Source of the DNA: Desulforamulus reducens MI-1
Lineage (GTDB): Bacteria > Bacillota > Desulfotomaculia > Desulfotomaculales > Desulfotomaculaceae
Reading direction: 5' to 3'
Assembly: GCF_000016165.1 (NCBI RefSeq)
Contig: NC_009253.1
Coordinates: forward strand, 1,088,332 to 1,152,331
Length of the DNA: 64,000 nt
Part shown: piece by piece, positions 9,215 through 18,677 of the stretch
How the letters are laid out: the number at the start of each line of letters is the position of its first letter
Position numbering within the stretch: position 1 is the stretch's first letter
Notes under the pieces: model-generated
What the model was told of the DNA's origin: nothing
Seen by the model: the letters and a program-made list of their open reading frames with translations, nothing else
Databases searched by the model: none
Translations under genes and position numbers: made by a program

Positions 9215-9703
9215 ATGAAATGGGTAAAAAATAACCGGGGTTTTACCATGATTGAGATTTTGGTGGTGATCACGATGATTGGCATTTTATCTACCATTGT
9301 TGTTCCCAAAATAACCAGTCAGATGGACAAACCCAAAAAAAGTAGGGCCATGATTGAGATTAAAACCATAAAGGATGCCCTGGACATTTATTTTGCAGAA
9401 AACAGTAGCTATCCAACCACTCAAAAAGAAATAGCTGAGGTTATGCGGGATAACGGAGTACTTGGGGAAAAATTCGGCAAATACAGTGCCCTGGATCCTT
9501 GGAAGAATCCCTACTATATAAAAATTACGACTAATGAGTACACCATCTGGTCAGAAGGGCCTAAAACAGGTACAGAGCTAGATGACATTGTAACGACTAA
9601 TGAAGATACAGAGGTTTATGTTGATAAGAACAATAATCTAGACCCTTCAACAGCCACTACAGATTCCACCAAAAACGGAACTATCTCAACGGAGGGTTCA
9701 TAA
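9215..9703 (+). CDS. GspG-like major prepilin
   Basis: A 162-aa class III prepilin. The short leader MKWVKNNRG is followed by FTMIEILVVITMIGIL, with Glu5 of the mature protein present. The globular part has the GspG signature YPTTQKEI ... LDPWKNPYYI, which in family members surrounds a calcium site. A roughly 40-residue acidic and Thr-rich tail after IWSEGPKTG exceeds the normal GspG end and looks disordered. It would be cleaved and N-methylated by the prepilin peptidase at 32.8 kb, the only one in this window. As the only GspG type in locus 1 it is the likely main subunit. Confidence 0.88.
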   Translation: MKWVKNNRGFTMIEILVVITMIGILSTIVVPKITSQMDKPKKSRAMIEIKTIKDALDIYFAENSSYPTTQKEIAEVMRDNGVLGEKFGKYSALDPWKNPYYIKITTNEYTIWSEGPKTGTELDDIVTTNEDTEVYVDKNNNLDPSTATTDSTKNGTISTEGS

Positions 9704-9712
9704 ACCTTTGAC

Positions 9713-10210
9713 ATGAATACAAAATTTTATAAAAAACTCCTTAGCGTATTTGGTAAAAATCAGGCCTTTAGCCTGGTTGAAGTTATCATATCCCTTCTCT
9801 TTATTACAACCATTCTAGCCATTGCTTTACCAAAGCTAACCAATTCACTGGCACACTATCAAACCATTACCACCGTTCGTCAGCTTGTCTCAGACATTCA
9901 ATTTACCCAGCAATTGGCCACAAAAAGTGAGGATCCCTATGCTGGCTATGAAATATTTTTCAAACCTACCAAAGAGCAGTACCTAATTCTACATGGCACC
10001 AAAACTTTAAGAACTGTAACATTTCCCAACGCTGTGGATTTGGCCGGCACAAATCTTTCACAGGGCGGCAAGATAAACTTTTTATCCTTTAACATCCAGG
10101 GCAACCCTTTGAATGCAGGAACCATCACCATTATTAATCGAAGGTCCGGCAAAGGATATTTTATTCATATTACTGTCCTAACTGGCAGAATACGGGTTGA
10201 TACTACTTAG
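9713..10210 (+). CDS. GspH-like minor prepilin
   Basis: This 165-aa prepilin has a leader of about 17 residues ending at A, then FSLVEVIISLLFITTILAIALP. The cleavage-site residue at -1 is Ala (NQA|FSLVE) rather than the usual Gly, which is unusual but tolerated in some prepilins. The later sequence (beta-rich, TITIINRRSGKG near the end) fits GspH/FimT. It sits 9 nt after the GspG-like gene. Confidence 0.8.
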   Translation: MNTKFYKKLLSVFGKNQAFSLVEVIISLLFITTILAIALPKLTNSLAHYQTITTVRQLVSDIQFTQQLATKSEDPYAGYEIFFKPTKEQYLILHGTKTLRTVTFPNAVDLAGTNLSQGGKINFLSFNIQGNPLNAGTITIINRRSGKGYFIHITVLTGRIRVDTT

Positions 10211-10222
10211 GGGTGATGACCA

Positions 10223-10681
10223 ATGAGTGGGGGCAAAATTACCGGGCAAAGCAAAGGATTTACGTTTATTGAAGTATTGGCAGCCATGTCTATTTTAATG
10301 ATAGTTCTACTACCCATTACCACGATTTTATTCCAGACAAAACGCTTTAACATGGAGAATGAACGTAAATTAAAGGCCAGGCAGTTGGCCCAGGCTAAAA
10401 TAGAAGAAATAAAAGCAATGGATTGGCAAAAATTTAAGGGGGACTTTTTATTAGAGCCTTCTTATGCAACCTCGGAAGAACCTGCCTCCTTTGGTTCGGA
10501 GTATCGGGACGAAAAATACCTGGCAGATAACGATATAAATCCCAGGAATGATTTTACCTATCGAGTTCGACTTTGGCCTACTGAGTATAGCTATCTCTAT
10601 ACCGTACAGGTAACGGTTTATTATCAGGAAGCAGGAAAAGAAAAATGGCAGACCCTTTATACCGAAAAACTTCGCCGATAA
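10223..10681 (+). CDS. GspI/PilV-like minor prepilin
   Basis: A 152-aa prepilin. The leader MSGGKITGQSKG is followed by FTFIEVLAAMSILMIVLLP, with Glu5 present. The small size and position between GspH-like and GspJ-like genes fit a GspI/PilV tip-complex pilin. SD GGGGTGATG lies before ATG 10223. Its 3' end overlaps the next gene by 37 nt. Confidence 0.8.
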   Translation: MSGGKITGQSKGFTFIEVLAAMSILMIVLLPITTILFQTKRFNMENERKLKARQLAQAKIEEIKAMDWQKFKGDFLLEPSYATSEEPASFGSEYRDEKYLADNDINPRNDFTYRVRLWPTEYSYLYTVQVTVYYQEAGKEKWQTLYTEKLRR

Positions 10682-11283
10682 GCTGGCTTAAAGGCTTTAA
10701 CAAATCTGGCTTTAGCCTGATCGAGGTATTGGTGGCCAGTGTTATCTTTGTTGTGCTTGTAAATATTGCTTACGGATTACTGTTTAGCAGCCTTTTCTCC
10801 TATTTTCGCCTCAGTAACGAAAGTGACGTATTGGCACAATTGCGCATCGCGATGAATCGTATGGAGAGAGAGGTCCGGGAGGCAAGATGGTTAACCAGCA
10901 ACACCAGTGCTTCAGTCCTTAAATTTCGTCTACCAAAACATATGACACAAGCCAACCAAGGGATACCCCTTACATACTCCAGGGATAAAATAATCTCTTA
11001 TTACGTTAGTAATGGGCAATTGTTACGGCAAATCTATGATATCCCGCCCACAGGTTTTGATGGGAGCGCCCCCAACCGGGGGGATCCCGTTGTTCGCTAT
11101 AATGAGGGTGTCAATGTCATTGCCCGCAATATTCAATCCCTGGAGTTAACCTACTTACCTGCTGAAACAGAAGATCATTCATACAAAACAGCGGTAAGGA
11201 TTACAATCAGAGGACAAGCCCCGGGGTGCAAGACCCTGCTCCTGACCTCAACAGTGGGAATAAGAGCACAAAGGGGTTGGTGA
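10645..11283 (+). CDS. GspJ/PilW-like minor prepilin
   Basis: This 212-aa prepilin has a longer leader (about 22 residues, ending NKSG) and then FSLIEVLVASVIFVVLVNIAYG. The segment RIAMNRMEREVREARWL is typical of GspJ/PilW. The start ATG 10645 lies within the end of the previous gene behind GCAGGAAAAG, indicating translational coupling. The final ALTITIRG-like beta strand (VRITIRGQAPG) is the usual C-terminal feature. Confidence 0.82.
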   Translation: MADPLYRKTSPISWLKGFNKSGFSLIEVLVASVIFVVLVNIAYGLLFSSLFSYFRLSNESDVLAQLRIAMNRMEREVREARWLTSNTSASVLKFRLPKHMTQANQGIPLTYSRDKIISYYVSNGQLLRQIYDIPPTGFDGSAPNRGDPVVRYNEGVNVIARNIQSLELTYLPAETEDHSYKTAVRITIRGQAPGCKTLLLTSTVGIRAQRGW

Positions 11284-11287
11284 TAAA

Positions 11288-12769
11288 ATGGCAAATCCTT
11301 TAAAAAATTCCCGGGGCCAAGCCCTGCTCTTTGTTATTATGATTTTATTGCTGCTTAGTTTGGTTTGTACAGCGGGGCTGAAACTGATGCAAAACGAAAG
11401 GCTTACCATGAAAGGATCTCAGGAGGAAATACAAGCCTATTACCTGGCAGATGCAGCCATGGAAAAGGTTTGCGCCATCCTTAAAGACAACGTAGGAGTT
11501 CTGGATCGATTTACCCTCAATAGAACCTATGGCAAGTTCGAATTAGACAGTTTGCAAAAGGCACTGTCCGGCAAAGATGCAGTCACCCTTCAAGCCATAA
11601 GAGGCCTAATTAATTTACCCTATGCCACATTGGAGGTAACTAGGGAAAAGGGCGGGTCTTTCACACCAGTAGAAAATAGCCAAGCAGGAATTATACAAAC
11701 CATTCAACTTACCAAGACATCAGCAAGTGACAATACCTATCAAATCAGAATTGAAGTGACTGGAAAATATGGGCCTGCCAGAAGATCCCTGGTGACAAAT
11801 ATCAGAGTTACTGCACCCTTGAACCAGTACCGGGGGATTACGGTACAGAATTCACCGCAGTTAACCAATGACTGTACCATCCATACACCTATGTTTATTC
11901 TGAACAGTGTTGTATTTCAACCAACAGGTTGTTTTTATAATAATGTTTACATAAAAGGAAATTGTACCCTGCAGCAAGGAAGCCGTTTAACAACTGGGAA
12001 CCTTCAAGTAATGGGCAATGTTACGTTGGATGCTGGAGCTCAAATTACTGGAGAACTTATGGCCAACGGTCATGTTTTCCTTAACGGGGATGTACATGGT
12101 GGACCGGTTAGGAGCAGTGGCAGTGTGACCGTTGACCAAGGGCATGTAGGGTATCCGGTTACCTTGGAGAATGGTGATACTGAATGGAATGGGGATATCT
12201 ATGCTGCGGGAAGTATCACACCGGAAGTATCCGATCAGTTTGGTACGGCCTTTCCCCAGCAATCCCAGGCCATTATTAATAGTTTTTTAGAATACCCCCT
12301 TGTTGACAGTACCTGGTTTGCTAAAAACTGCGATTTTTTTTATACCTCAGATCAAAATCTTCGGGCAGAGGAGTTAGCTCAGGGAATTCATTATGTAATG
12401 GGCAATGTGACACTGACAGGGCACTACCAGGGTAACCTAACCCTAGTCGCCTCAGGCAATGTAACCATTCCTGCCGGAGCAACCCTCCAGGCGAAAAACC
12501 AGCAAACAGATTCTCTGATGATAATTTCAACTGGCAGTGTACAGGTGGAAAATCAGGCCCAGCTTGAGGCCTTGGTCTATACCGGACAAACCATGCAGTT
12601 AGCAAACCAAGCACAACTAACAGGGACTATTATTTGTAAAGATTTCATCTGTGATGGTGCAGTGGTATTTAATCAACCATTGCTTAACACAATTCACCCG
12701 GCATGGATCACCACCAACATAGAAATTTTATCCTGGCAGGAAAAATATCCGGTATTTAAAATGAATTAG
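11288..12769 (+). CDS. GspK/PilX-like tip prepilin with beta-solenoid domain
   Basis: The 493-aa protein begins with leader MANPLKNSRG and QALLFVIMILLLLSLVCTAG, without Glu5, as is usual for GspK/PilX subunits that cap the filament. The LADAAMEK stretch follows, as in PilX. From about residue 185 the sequence becomes a run of short repeats (GNVTLDAG, GHVFLNGDV, GSVTVDQG, GNVTIPAG) that looks like a right-handed beta-solenoid of the polymer-forming (bactofilin-like) type. It would be surface-exposed at the tip. Adhesion or scaffolding is inference. Confidence 0.75.
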   Translation: MANPLKNSRGQALLFVIMILLLLSLVCTAGLKLMQNERLTMKGSQEEIQAYYLADAAMEKVCAILKDNVGVLDRFTLNRTYGKFELDSLQKALSGKDAVTLQAIRGLINLPYATLEVTREKGGSFTPVENSQAGIIQTIQLTKTSASDNTYQIRIEVTGKYGPARRSLVTNIRVTAPLNQYRGITVQNSPQLTNDCTIHTPMFILNSVVFQPTGCFYNNVYIKGNCTLQQGSRLTTGNLQVMGNVTLDAGAQITGELMANGHVFLNGDVHGGPVRSSGSVTVDQGHVGYPVTLENGDTEWNGDIYAAGSITPEVSDQFGTAFPQQSQAIINSFLEYPLVDSTWFAKNCDFFYTSDQNLRAEELAQGIHYVMGNVTLTGHYQGNLTLVASGNVTIPAGATLQAKNQQTDSLMIISTGSVQVENQAQLEALVYTGQTMQLANQAQLTGTIICKDFICDGAVVFNQPLLNTIHPAWITTNIEILSWQEKYPVFKMN

Positions 12770-12786
12770 CTTTAGTGAGGTATAAG

Positions 12787-13818
12787 GTGAAAAAATTTTT
12801 ACAAAAACTGATTAAACCAAGAGCCTGTTTAACGGCGGTGGATATAGGAACCCATAGCCTAAAACTGGTTAAAGTAAAAGATAGCCAGAGGGTTCCTATT
12901 ATTACCACCTGTGCCAGCATACCCGCACCTCCCTCCAGGGAAGGAAAACTGGCTGAACAAGAAACGGCCCAGGCCATTGGCCGCTTGGTTGAAATAGCAG
13001 GCATTAATGATAAGAAGGTTATTACAGCCATAGCCGGTTCTAAGGTCATTACCAGGCAAATTAAATTGCCCTTTATGGAGGACAAAGCCTTGGCAGACAC
13101 AGTGGAAGCTGAGGCCGCAAAGTATATTCCTCTGCCTGTGGAGGACCTGATAATACGTTATGTAAAGCTGGGTAGGGAAGGGGGAACGGACCTACTGAAT
13201 ATCATGTTAATTGCTGCTCCCATAAGTCTGGTGGAACAGTATTATTATATTTTTTTAATGGCAGGTTTAACCATCAAAGCCATTGATTTGCAAGCCTTTG
13301 GACTTTGGCGCTTATTTTCTTCCCAGAATACAGGCACCCTGGCCGTTTTGGATATTGGTTTGACCTATGCTCAGGTTTTAATAATAAAAGAGAGAGAAAT
13401 AAAATTCCTGCGGGGAATAACAATTGGGGAACAGGCTTTCCAAGAAAGTAGTCTAGGGCAAGATTACTACTTGACCAACTTGGCCGAAGAATCCAACCAA
13501 CCACATAACAATGCGTTGATTCAGGTACCAAATGCTATAAAAGAATTATCTTTGGAACTAAAACGATCTTTAGACTTTTACAGTTCCCAAGTTGCAGGAG
13601 GCAAGGTAGACCGCGTTATTTTAACCGGCGGCGGTTGCCGAATACTTGGCGTGGATAAATATTTAAGCAATGCCTGTGGCATACCTGTCCAAGTGGAGGT
13701 GCCGGTTTTCTGGCAGGGATATGGTGACGGCAAGTCTTCAGATTTTCCCTATGATCCTTCCTATGCAGTTCCTCTGGGGCTTGCCCTGAGGGAGGTAAAA
13801 TCCCAATGTACAAAGTAA
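12787..13818 (+). CDS. pilM: PilM-like actin-fold protein
   Basis: Cytoplasmic actin-fold ATPase that docks PilN and links the motor to the membrane alignment complex. It is 343 aa from GTG 12787, chosen because GAGG lies 6 nt upstream. Nucleotide-binding features include AVDIGTHSLKLV at the start, LAVLDIGLTYAQVLI in the middle and ILTGGGCRILG toward the end. The gene overlaps pilN by 13 nt. The order pilM-pilN-pilO is repeated in locus 2. Confidence 0.88.
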   Translation: MKKFLQKLIKPRACLTAVDIGTHSLKLVKVKDSQRVPIITTCASIPAPPSREGKLAEQETAQAIGRLVEIAGINDKKVITAIAGSKVITRQIKLPFMEDKALADTVEAEAAKYIPLPVEDLIIRYVKLGREGGTDLLNIMLIAAPISLVEQYYYIFLMAGLTIKAIDLQAFGLWRLFSSQNTGTLAVLDIGLTYAQVLIIKEREIKFLRGITIGEQAFQESSLGQDYYLTNLAEESNQPHNNALIQVPNAIKELSLELKRSLDFYSSQVAGGKVDRVILTGGGCRILGVDKYLSNACGIPVQVEVPVFWQGYGDGKSSDFPYDPSYAVPLGLALREVKSQCTK

Positions 13819-14498
13819 ACCTATTACCCAACCATTTATCACCATCGGAAGCAAAGTACGACCCCAGGAAGAACTATTTTATTATGGGAACAATACTCAT
13901 GCTAATTTGCCTGTTAATTGTTTATGGCTTGTTTTACAGCAAGCTAATCCTATTACAAAGCCAATTGGAGCAGGAAACCAAAAACCTAGTGGAACTGCGG
14001 GAGAAAATTCAACCCATTCAAAGGTTGGCCTCAATGAACCAAAGGAAAAAAGAACAATACCTCACCCTTTCTACAATGATTAAGAACCGCCTGCTATGGT
14101 ACGATTTGTTGCAGGAATTGCCCCTGGCCTTGCCCATGGATACCTGGTTAACAGGCATAGAAATAAAAAAGGTGGAGAACATGCCACGGGGTAGCGGATT
14201 TGTGTCATCTGTTTTAGAGCTGCCAGCAAGGGCTCAAAAGAAAGAAAGCAAAGAAGCCACTGCCGATATGCACCAGTCCCCGCCGGTTCCCAATATGATA
14301 TACCTATACGGTGCCACCTGGTCCATGGGGTCTGTGGGTGTCCTGGTGGATAACCTGGGCCGGCTTCCCTATTTTGCAAATGTCATGTTGGTTGAAGCAA
14401 GATATGATCAGCAGTGGAAGGTAATAAAATTTGAACTGGCTGCCAGGGTCAAGGGAGGGGAGCGGCATGTTCAAAGGAGTACTTCTCCTAAGTCCTAG
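13806..14498 (+). CDS. pilN: PilN-like membrane protein
   Basis: This bitopic inner-membrane protein has the short PilM-binding motif YKVNLLPN at the extreme N-terminus. One membrane segment lies at about residues 25-46, followed by a coiled coil (LLQSQLEQETKNLVELREK) and a ferredoxin-like C-terminal domain. It is 230 aa. The start overlaps pilM and the end overlaps pilO, so the three are probably co-translated. Confidence 0.88.
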   Translation: MYKVNLLPNHLSPSEAKYDPRKNYFIMGTILMLICLLIVYGLFYSKLILLQSQLEQETKNLVELREKIQPIQRLASMNQRKKEQYLTLSTMIKNRLLWYDLLQELPLALPMDTWLTGIEIKKVENMPRGSGFVSSVLELPARAQKKESKEATADMHQSPPVPNMIYLYGATWSMGSVGVLVDNLGRLPYFANVMLVEARYDQQWKVIKFELAARVKGGERHVQRSTSPKS

Positions 14499-15222
14499 GG
14501 AAAAAGTGTTGCTGCTTTGCCTCCTTTTCATGCTGCTTTGCACAGGTTTTTATAGGCTGGTTATCGAGGGGCAGATGAATCAGTATAGTGAAGTGCAAAG
14601 CAAACTGCAAATCACACAGCAAGAAGTAAGCAAGTTAAAAATGGTTTTGGCTCGAGAAAAGCAACAACTAGAAACTGCCAAAGAAATGGACAAGAAACTT
14701 AACTCTCTGTTACCACTGTTTAATACCCGCTTGTACACGGGGGATGCTCTGGCCTATCTAAATTGGAAGGCCTATGAAAGCAAAGTTTTTATACAGGACA
14801 CCAAGCCAATGCAGGCTGTGGATAGAAAGCTATACTTAGAAATTCCCTTTACCCTGAAAGTTCAGGGGTATTATAACAATATTGTTGACTATGTAAAGGT
14901 TTTGGAGAACTTACCTAACATCTCGGAAATCCGCCGGACAGAATTTCGTCCATTGAGTAAAGCTGCTGATTTTCCTGGCTCTGCCAATGGAGAGAGCTCG
15001 TTACTTGAAAATGGAGTTATCACTGCTGAACTGGATCTGGTGATTTTTTCTGTTAAGGAAGAGGGACAAGCTTTGGAGCAGGGTAAATTACTTATGGACC
15101 AGTGGAAGGTAGGCAGGCATAACGCCTTTCAATCAGTGGAACCCCTTTCACCGCTGGAGGCTATGACAACGCCCTGGATGGATTTCCTGCCGGAAGAAAA
15201 GGAACGAATTGGCAATCCTTGA
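14467..15222 (+). CDS. pilO: PilO-like membrane protein
   Basis: PilN partner in the alignment complex, 251 aa. One N-terminal membrane segment (VLLLCLLFMLLCTGFYRLV), a coiled coil of about 50 residues, and a C-terminal PilO domain with PFTLKVQGYYNNIVDYVKVLENLPNI. ATG 14467 is preferred over upstream frames because GGGAGGGG (14454-14461) precedes it. Last gene of locus 1. Confidence 0.85.
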   Translation: MFKGVLLLSPREKVLLLCLLFMLLCTGFYRLVIEGQMNQYSEVQSKLQITQQEVSKLKMVLAREKQQLETAKEMDKKLNSLLPLFNTRLYTGDALAYLNWKAYESKVFIQDTKPMQAVDRKLYLEIPFTLKVQGYYNNIVDYVKVLENLPNISEIRRTEFRPLSKAADFPGSANGESSLLENGVITAELDLVIFSVKEEGQALEQGKLLMDQWKVGRHNAFQSVEPLSPLEAMTTPWMDFLPEEKERIGNP

Positions 15223-15326
15223 AATATACTATAAAATAGTAGTAATGCTCTATTGTATAGATTCGTTTTAACAGGCAGAAACTAGAAAGGATAAATAGTT
15301 TGCCTGATTTTAGGAGGGAACCCGTA

Positions 15327-16778
15327 TTGGTTGAGAAAAATAGTTTAAAAGAAGTATTAAGTGTTGCCCTGTCCAATGGAGGCGACTTTGCCGATATTTT
15401 TATGGAAGAAAAACAAACTACGGGTATTGGTATGGAAGCCGGCAAAATTGAGCGGGTTCATTCCGGGCTGGATGCCGGTGCCGGTATCCGAGTATTGTCC
15501 GGGGAAGTTACTGCCTATGCCTATACCAATGACACCAGTAAGGCAGGTCTGCTGGAAGCTGCTAAAATTGTTAGTCATGCTGCCAAGGGCAGCAAAAGAG
15601 ACCTTTCCATGGATCTAACGACCCTGAAACCTCTGGTGGATTTTGCAATCAAAACCCGGCCGGAAAGTGTCCCTACCACCAGCAAAGTAGAACTGGTGAA
15701 GCAGGTGGAAAAGGCCGCCAGAAATGTGGATAAAGAAAAAATCAAGCAGGTTATTGTAGGTTATGGTGACACCGTACAAAGGGTTACCATGGCCAACAGT
15801 GAAGGGGTCTATGTAGAGGACGAAAGAATCCGTACCCGTATGGTGGTAAATGTGGTGGCTGCGGAAGAGGGTGTCATCCAAACAGGCTACGATGCCATTG
15901 GTAGCCATGCCGGTTTTGAATTATTTGAGGAACACAATCCCGAAGAATTTGCCCAGGTAGCCGCTAAGCGAGCTGTTAGTATGCTCCGTGCGGTGCCTGC
16001 TCCCTCTGGTAAAATGCCGGTGGTTATGGCCGGAGAAGCCGGTGGTACCATGGTTCATGAGGCCTGTGGTCATGGCCTGGAAGCAGATCTAGAACAACGG
16101 GAGTTGTCAGTTTATACTAATAAAAAGGGACAGCAGGTGGCCAGTGAACTGGTAACTGTAGTGGACGATGCCACCCTGCCCAATCGTTATGGTTCTTACC
16201 GCTTTGACGATGAAGGGGTGCCCTCCCGTAAAGTAACCATGATTGAGAATGGTATTTTAACGGATTATTTGTATGACCACCTGACAGCAACCAAAGAGGG
16301 CAGGCAGTCCAATGGTCATGGGCGCAGGGAATCCTATCAGCATAAGCCACTGCCCCGGATGGGTAATACCTACATTGCGCCGGGCAAAGAAGATCCGGCA
16401 AAAATTATTAAGGACTATAAAAGCGGCCTGCTGGTAAAAAAAATGGGTGGTGGCCAGGTGAACACCACCACCGGGGATTTTGTCTTTGATGTGGCAGAAG
16501 GCTATCTAATAAAAGACGGTGAAATTGGCCAAATGGTCCGTGGCGCCACCCTTACGGGCAACGGTCCCGAGGTATTGAATATGGTGGAGCGGGTTGGTTC
16601 CGACTTGGGCTTTACCATCGGTACCTGTGGTAAAGACGGCCAGGGGGCACCGGTATCCGATGCCCAGCCAACCATGGCCATCAAAGAATTGGTTGTGGGT
16701 GGTACTGCCCATGGTGATGACGGTAAGCAACTTAGCAGAAAGTTGGAAGAAGGCTATGGCAAGATAAGAAGACTATAA
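15327..16778 (+). CDS. tldD: TldD metallopeptidase subunit
   Basis: Zinc peptidase half of the TldD/TldE heterodimer, which degrades unfolded peptides and matures some ribosomal peptide products. It is 483 aa from TTG 15327, with TAGGAGGG at 15311-15318 as SD. The zinc motif HEACGH starts at His244. The C-terminal ligand region GTCGKDGQGAPVSDAQPTM is present. The partner tldE is not adjacent; it lies at 34.2 kb, on the far side of the second pilus locus. Confidence 0.93.
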   Translation: MVEKNSLKEVLSVALSNGGDFADIFMEEKQTTGIGMEAGKIERVHSGLDAGAGIRVLSGEVTAYAYTNDTSKAGLLEAAKIVSHAAKGSKRDLSMDLTTLKPLVDFAIKTRPESVPTTSKVELVKQVEKAARNVDKEKIKQVIVGYGDTVQRVTMANSEGVYVEDERIRTRMVVNVVAAEEGVIQTGYDAIGSHAGFELFEEHNPEEFAQVAAKRAVSMLRAVPAPSGKMPVVMAGEAGGTMVHEACGHGLEADLEQRELSVYTNKKGQQVASELVTVVDDATLPNRYGSYRFDDEGVPSRKVTMIENGILTDYLYDHLTATKEGRQSNGHGRRESYQHKPLPRMGNTYIAPGKEDPAKIIKDYKSGLLVKKMGGGQVNTTTGDFVFDVAEGYLIKDGEIGQMVRGATLTGNGPEVLNMVERVGSDLGFTIGTCGKDGQGAPVSDAQPTMAIKELVVGGTAHGDDGKQLSRKLEEGYGKIRRL

Positions 16779-16858
16779 CAAAATTAAAAGAACCTTTGTT
16801 CTCTGGGTGTTGCAATGTCAATGTAATTGGTATATTCACAAGTTCAATCAAGAGTTAT

Positions 16859-16898
16859 AGATGGCCCTACTATTGCTCTTAAGTAGGGTCATCTATTC
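16859..16898 (+). terminator. Intrinsic terminator after tldD
   Basis: AGATGGCCCTACT (16859-16871) pairs with AGTAGGGTCATCT (16882-16894) over 13 bp with one G:T, followed by ATTCTTT. The T-run is interrupted but the stem is strong. Confidence 0.7.
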
Positions 16899-16980
16899 TT
16901 TAAAAATTCTTAGGTAAAATTAAACTAAACTTTAAATAAATAAAGTATCATATATAGGAAATTATATTTTTTTGCAGAAT

Positions 16981-18677
16981 TCCTGAATCCGTGAGTTACC
17001 TATTCTGTAACCTTATCTTTCAGTAAAATATGTAAAAATTTATATTTTAAGAATTGCCACTAGCATTTAATGAATCTCTCAATAGTATTGAGCTTAAATT
17101 TGGCAATAAAAATCTAAGCACTCCTTTTAGTGCAAAGTTTTATCGTTCTGTGGATATTTCTATCTTGCTAAACACACAGAGTAAGCTTGTTTAAATGTTT
17201 CAAACCAGGGACTGTGCTTTCCAAATCGTAATTTCTTCTTTCTTGCATGTGAAACTAACCGTGATGCCAACGTGATTAAGTTCTGAATCACCGTCCTAAT
17301 CCTACGGCGTTCTGCCTGCTTTCGCAAGGGCACATGCTGCATTCTAGTTGTTGATTGTCCTATCATGCGCAACAGATTGTAGGCCACTACTCCAAAATGT
17401 AGTATTAGGTTGTTAGTGTCAAATTTGCCAGAGGGCAGTCTTTCTAAATCCAGGTCTGTCTTAAGTTCGCTGTGAAACTGCTCACTGGTGCCATGTTCGT
17501 GGTATAGTCTTTCGATTACATGTGGAGGGTCTGGCAATGAGGTCCAATAGGTTTCTGCCTCCACCTGGGGTACGAGAAATATCTGGCCATCTTTACCAAA
17601 GGTTCTTTCGGTAATTTTGTAAACTACCCTGATTTCTCTTTTCAGCTCCTTTTTGTATTTCATCATGGAACCATAGTAGACTTTTTTACCTTCACGTTCC
17701 TGGCAGTAAATATCTTTATTGTTCTTTGCCAATAGTAGCCACCCTTCAGGGGTTTCTTTGCGAAGGTTTCGCTTAATAATGAAATCAGCCTTAGTATCAT
17801 CATTTAAGCAAATTTCAATATTACTAGCGCTGTCATTGCCTGAGTCCATCCTTAAAAGCAAAGGCAACTGGGTAATTTTTCTGGCATAGCGAATGCTTTC
17901 GGCAACGAATTCTGAGGTGTTCTTTTGGCAATGTTCACTCCCTTGGCGTAGCTCAGTATTTACGCAATAACCTTCCTTTGCTAGATATGCAAAGATGGGA
18001 GCGTAACCATCGGTGCCTTTGTAGGTGCGGGAGACCCCTTCTTTTTTGGTGTTGGAGTTATCAAAGGGAGACACATCAATATCTAGTGGAAGATAAGCTC
18101 TATTTTCTTGACCCAGGTACACTGGGGTTAGTGGTGCATTTGTTTTTTTGATTAGCCCCGCAGATTCTTCCAACAGGATATTATTCCATTGCTTATCTTT
18201 AGCAACCATATCTAATCGTTGGCGAAGGGTTGGGCTTGACGGTGTCTCTTTGATGTTTAACGAGATTGCAAAGAAATTATCTTCTCGAAAGGGTTCAATG
18301 TGGTCAAAATCACTCTTGCCTTGGCATAACAAGCCAATGTAGGCAATACCAACACTTCCATTAGAAATATGGGGTTTCTTTTGTTCAGCAGACATTGTAT
18401 TGTTCAGTCGTGTTTTTATCTTGGTATTAGTCAGTAAGGCTCCGATAAGAGCTAAGCCCGAATGGGTGGTTAGCTCTTCGTCACCTTGTTCAATTTCAAA
18501 GATAGTGAGCCTATCATCGTCTCTGTTTTTGGTTTTGATTTTCTTGTTTCTTATCTTTTTCATGTTGCACCCCTGAGGTGAAGATTAGAAATATCGATTA
18601 GATGTATATTTCTACATATTCCTTCATTTCCCTATAAATTATGGGGTGAGGCAGAAAATTACTTTACGGATTCAGGA
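16981..18677 (-). mobile_element. Intact IS1380-like insertion sequence, 1,697 bp
   Basis: The ends are imperfect inverted repeats. The left end starts TCCTGAATCCGT at 16981, and the right end reads the same 12 bp inverted at 18666-18677, with scattered further matches for about another 15 bp. A 4-bp target duplication GAAT flanks it (16977-16980 and 18678-18681), the size expected for IS1380. One transposase gene on the minus strand fills the element. The left end carries about 180 bp of AT-rich non-coding sequence and the right end about 110 bp. It lies between the tldD terminator and the riboswitch leader of the second pilus locus. Confidence 0.9.
17160..18563 (-). CDS. IS1380-family transposase
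   Basis: DDE transposase of 467 aa, full family length, with no frameshift or stop. The central part has LPLLLRMDSGNDSASN, the DSG motif around the second catalytic Asp of IS1380 enzymes. The C-terminal part has HEHGTSEQFHSELKTDL, containing the conserved Glu, and then NLILHFGVVAYNLLRMIG. The N-terminus is very basic (MKKIRNKKIKTKNR), fitting DNA-end binding. The start ATG follows AGGGGTG on the minus strand. Confidence 0.92.
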   Translation of the reverse strand: MKKIRNKKIKTKNRDDDRLTIFEIEQGDEELTTHSGLALIGALLTNTKIKTRLNNTMSAEQKKPHISNGSVGIAYIGLLCQGKSDFDHIEPFREDNFFAISLNIKETPSSPTLRQRLDMVAKDKQWNNILLEESAGLIKKTNAPLTPVYLGQENRAYLPLDIDVSPFDNSNTKKEGVSRTYKGTDGYAPIFAYLAKEGYCVNTELRQGSEHCQKNTSEFVAESIRYARKITQLPLLLRMDSGNDSASNIEICLNDDTKADFIIKRNLRKETPEGWLLLAKNNKDIYCQEREGKKVYYGSMMKYKKELKREIRVVYKITERTFGKDGQIFLVPQVEAETYWTSLPDPPHVIERLYHEHGTSEQFHSELKTDLDLERLPSGKFDTNNLILHFGVVAYNLLRMIGQSTTRMQHVPLRKQAERRRIRTVIQNLITLASRLVSHARKKKLRFGKHSPWFETFKQAYSVCLAR

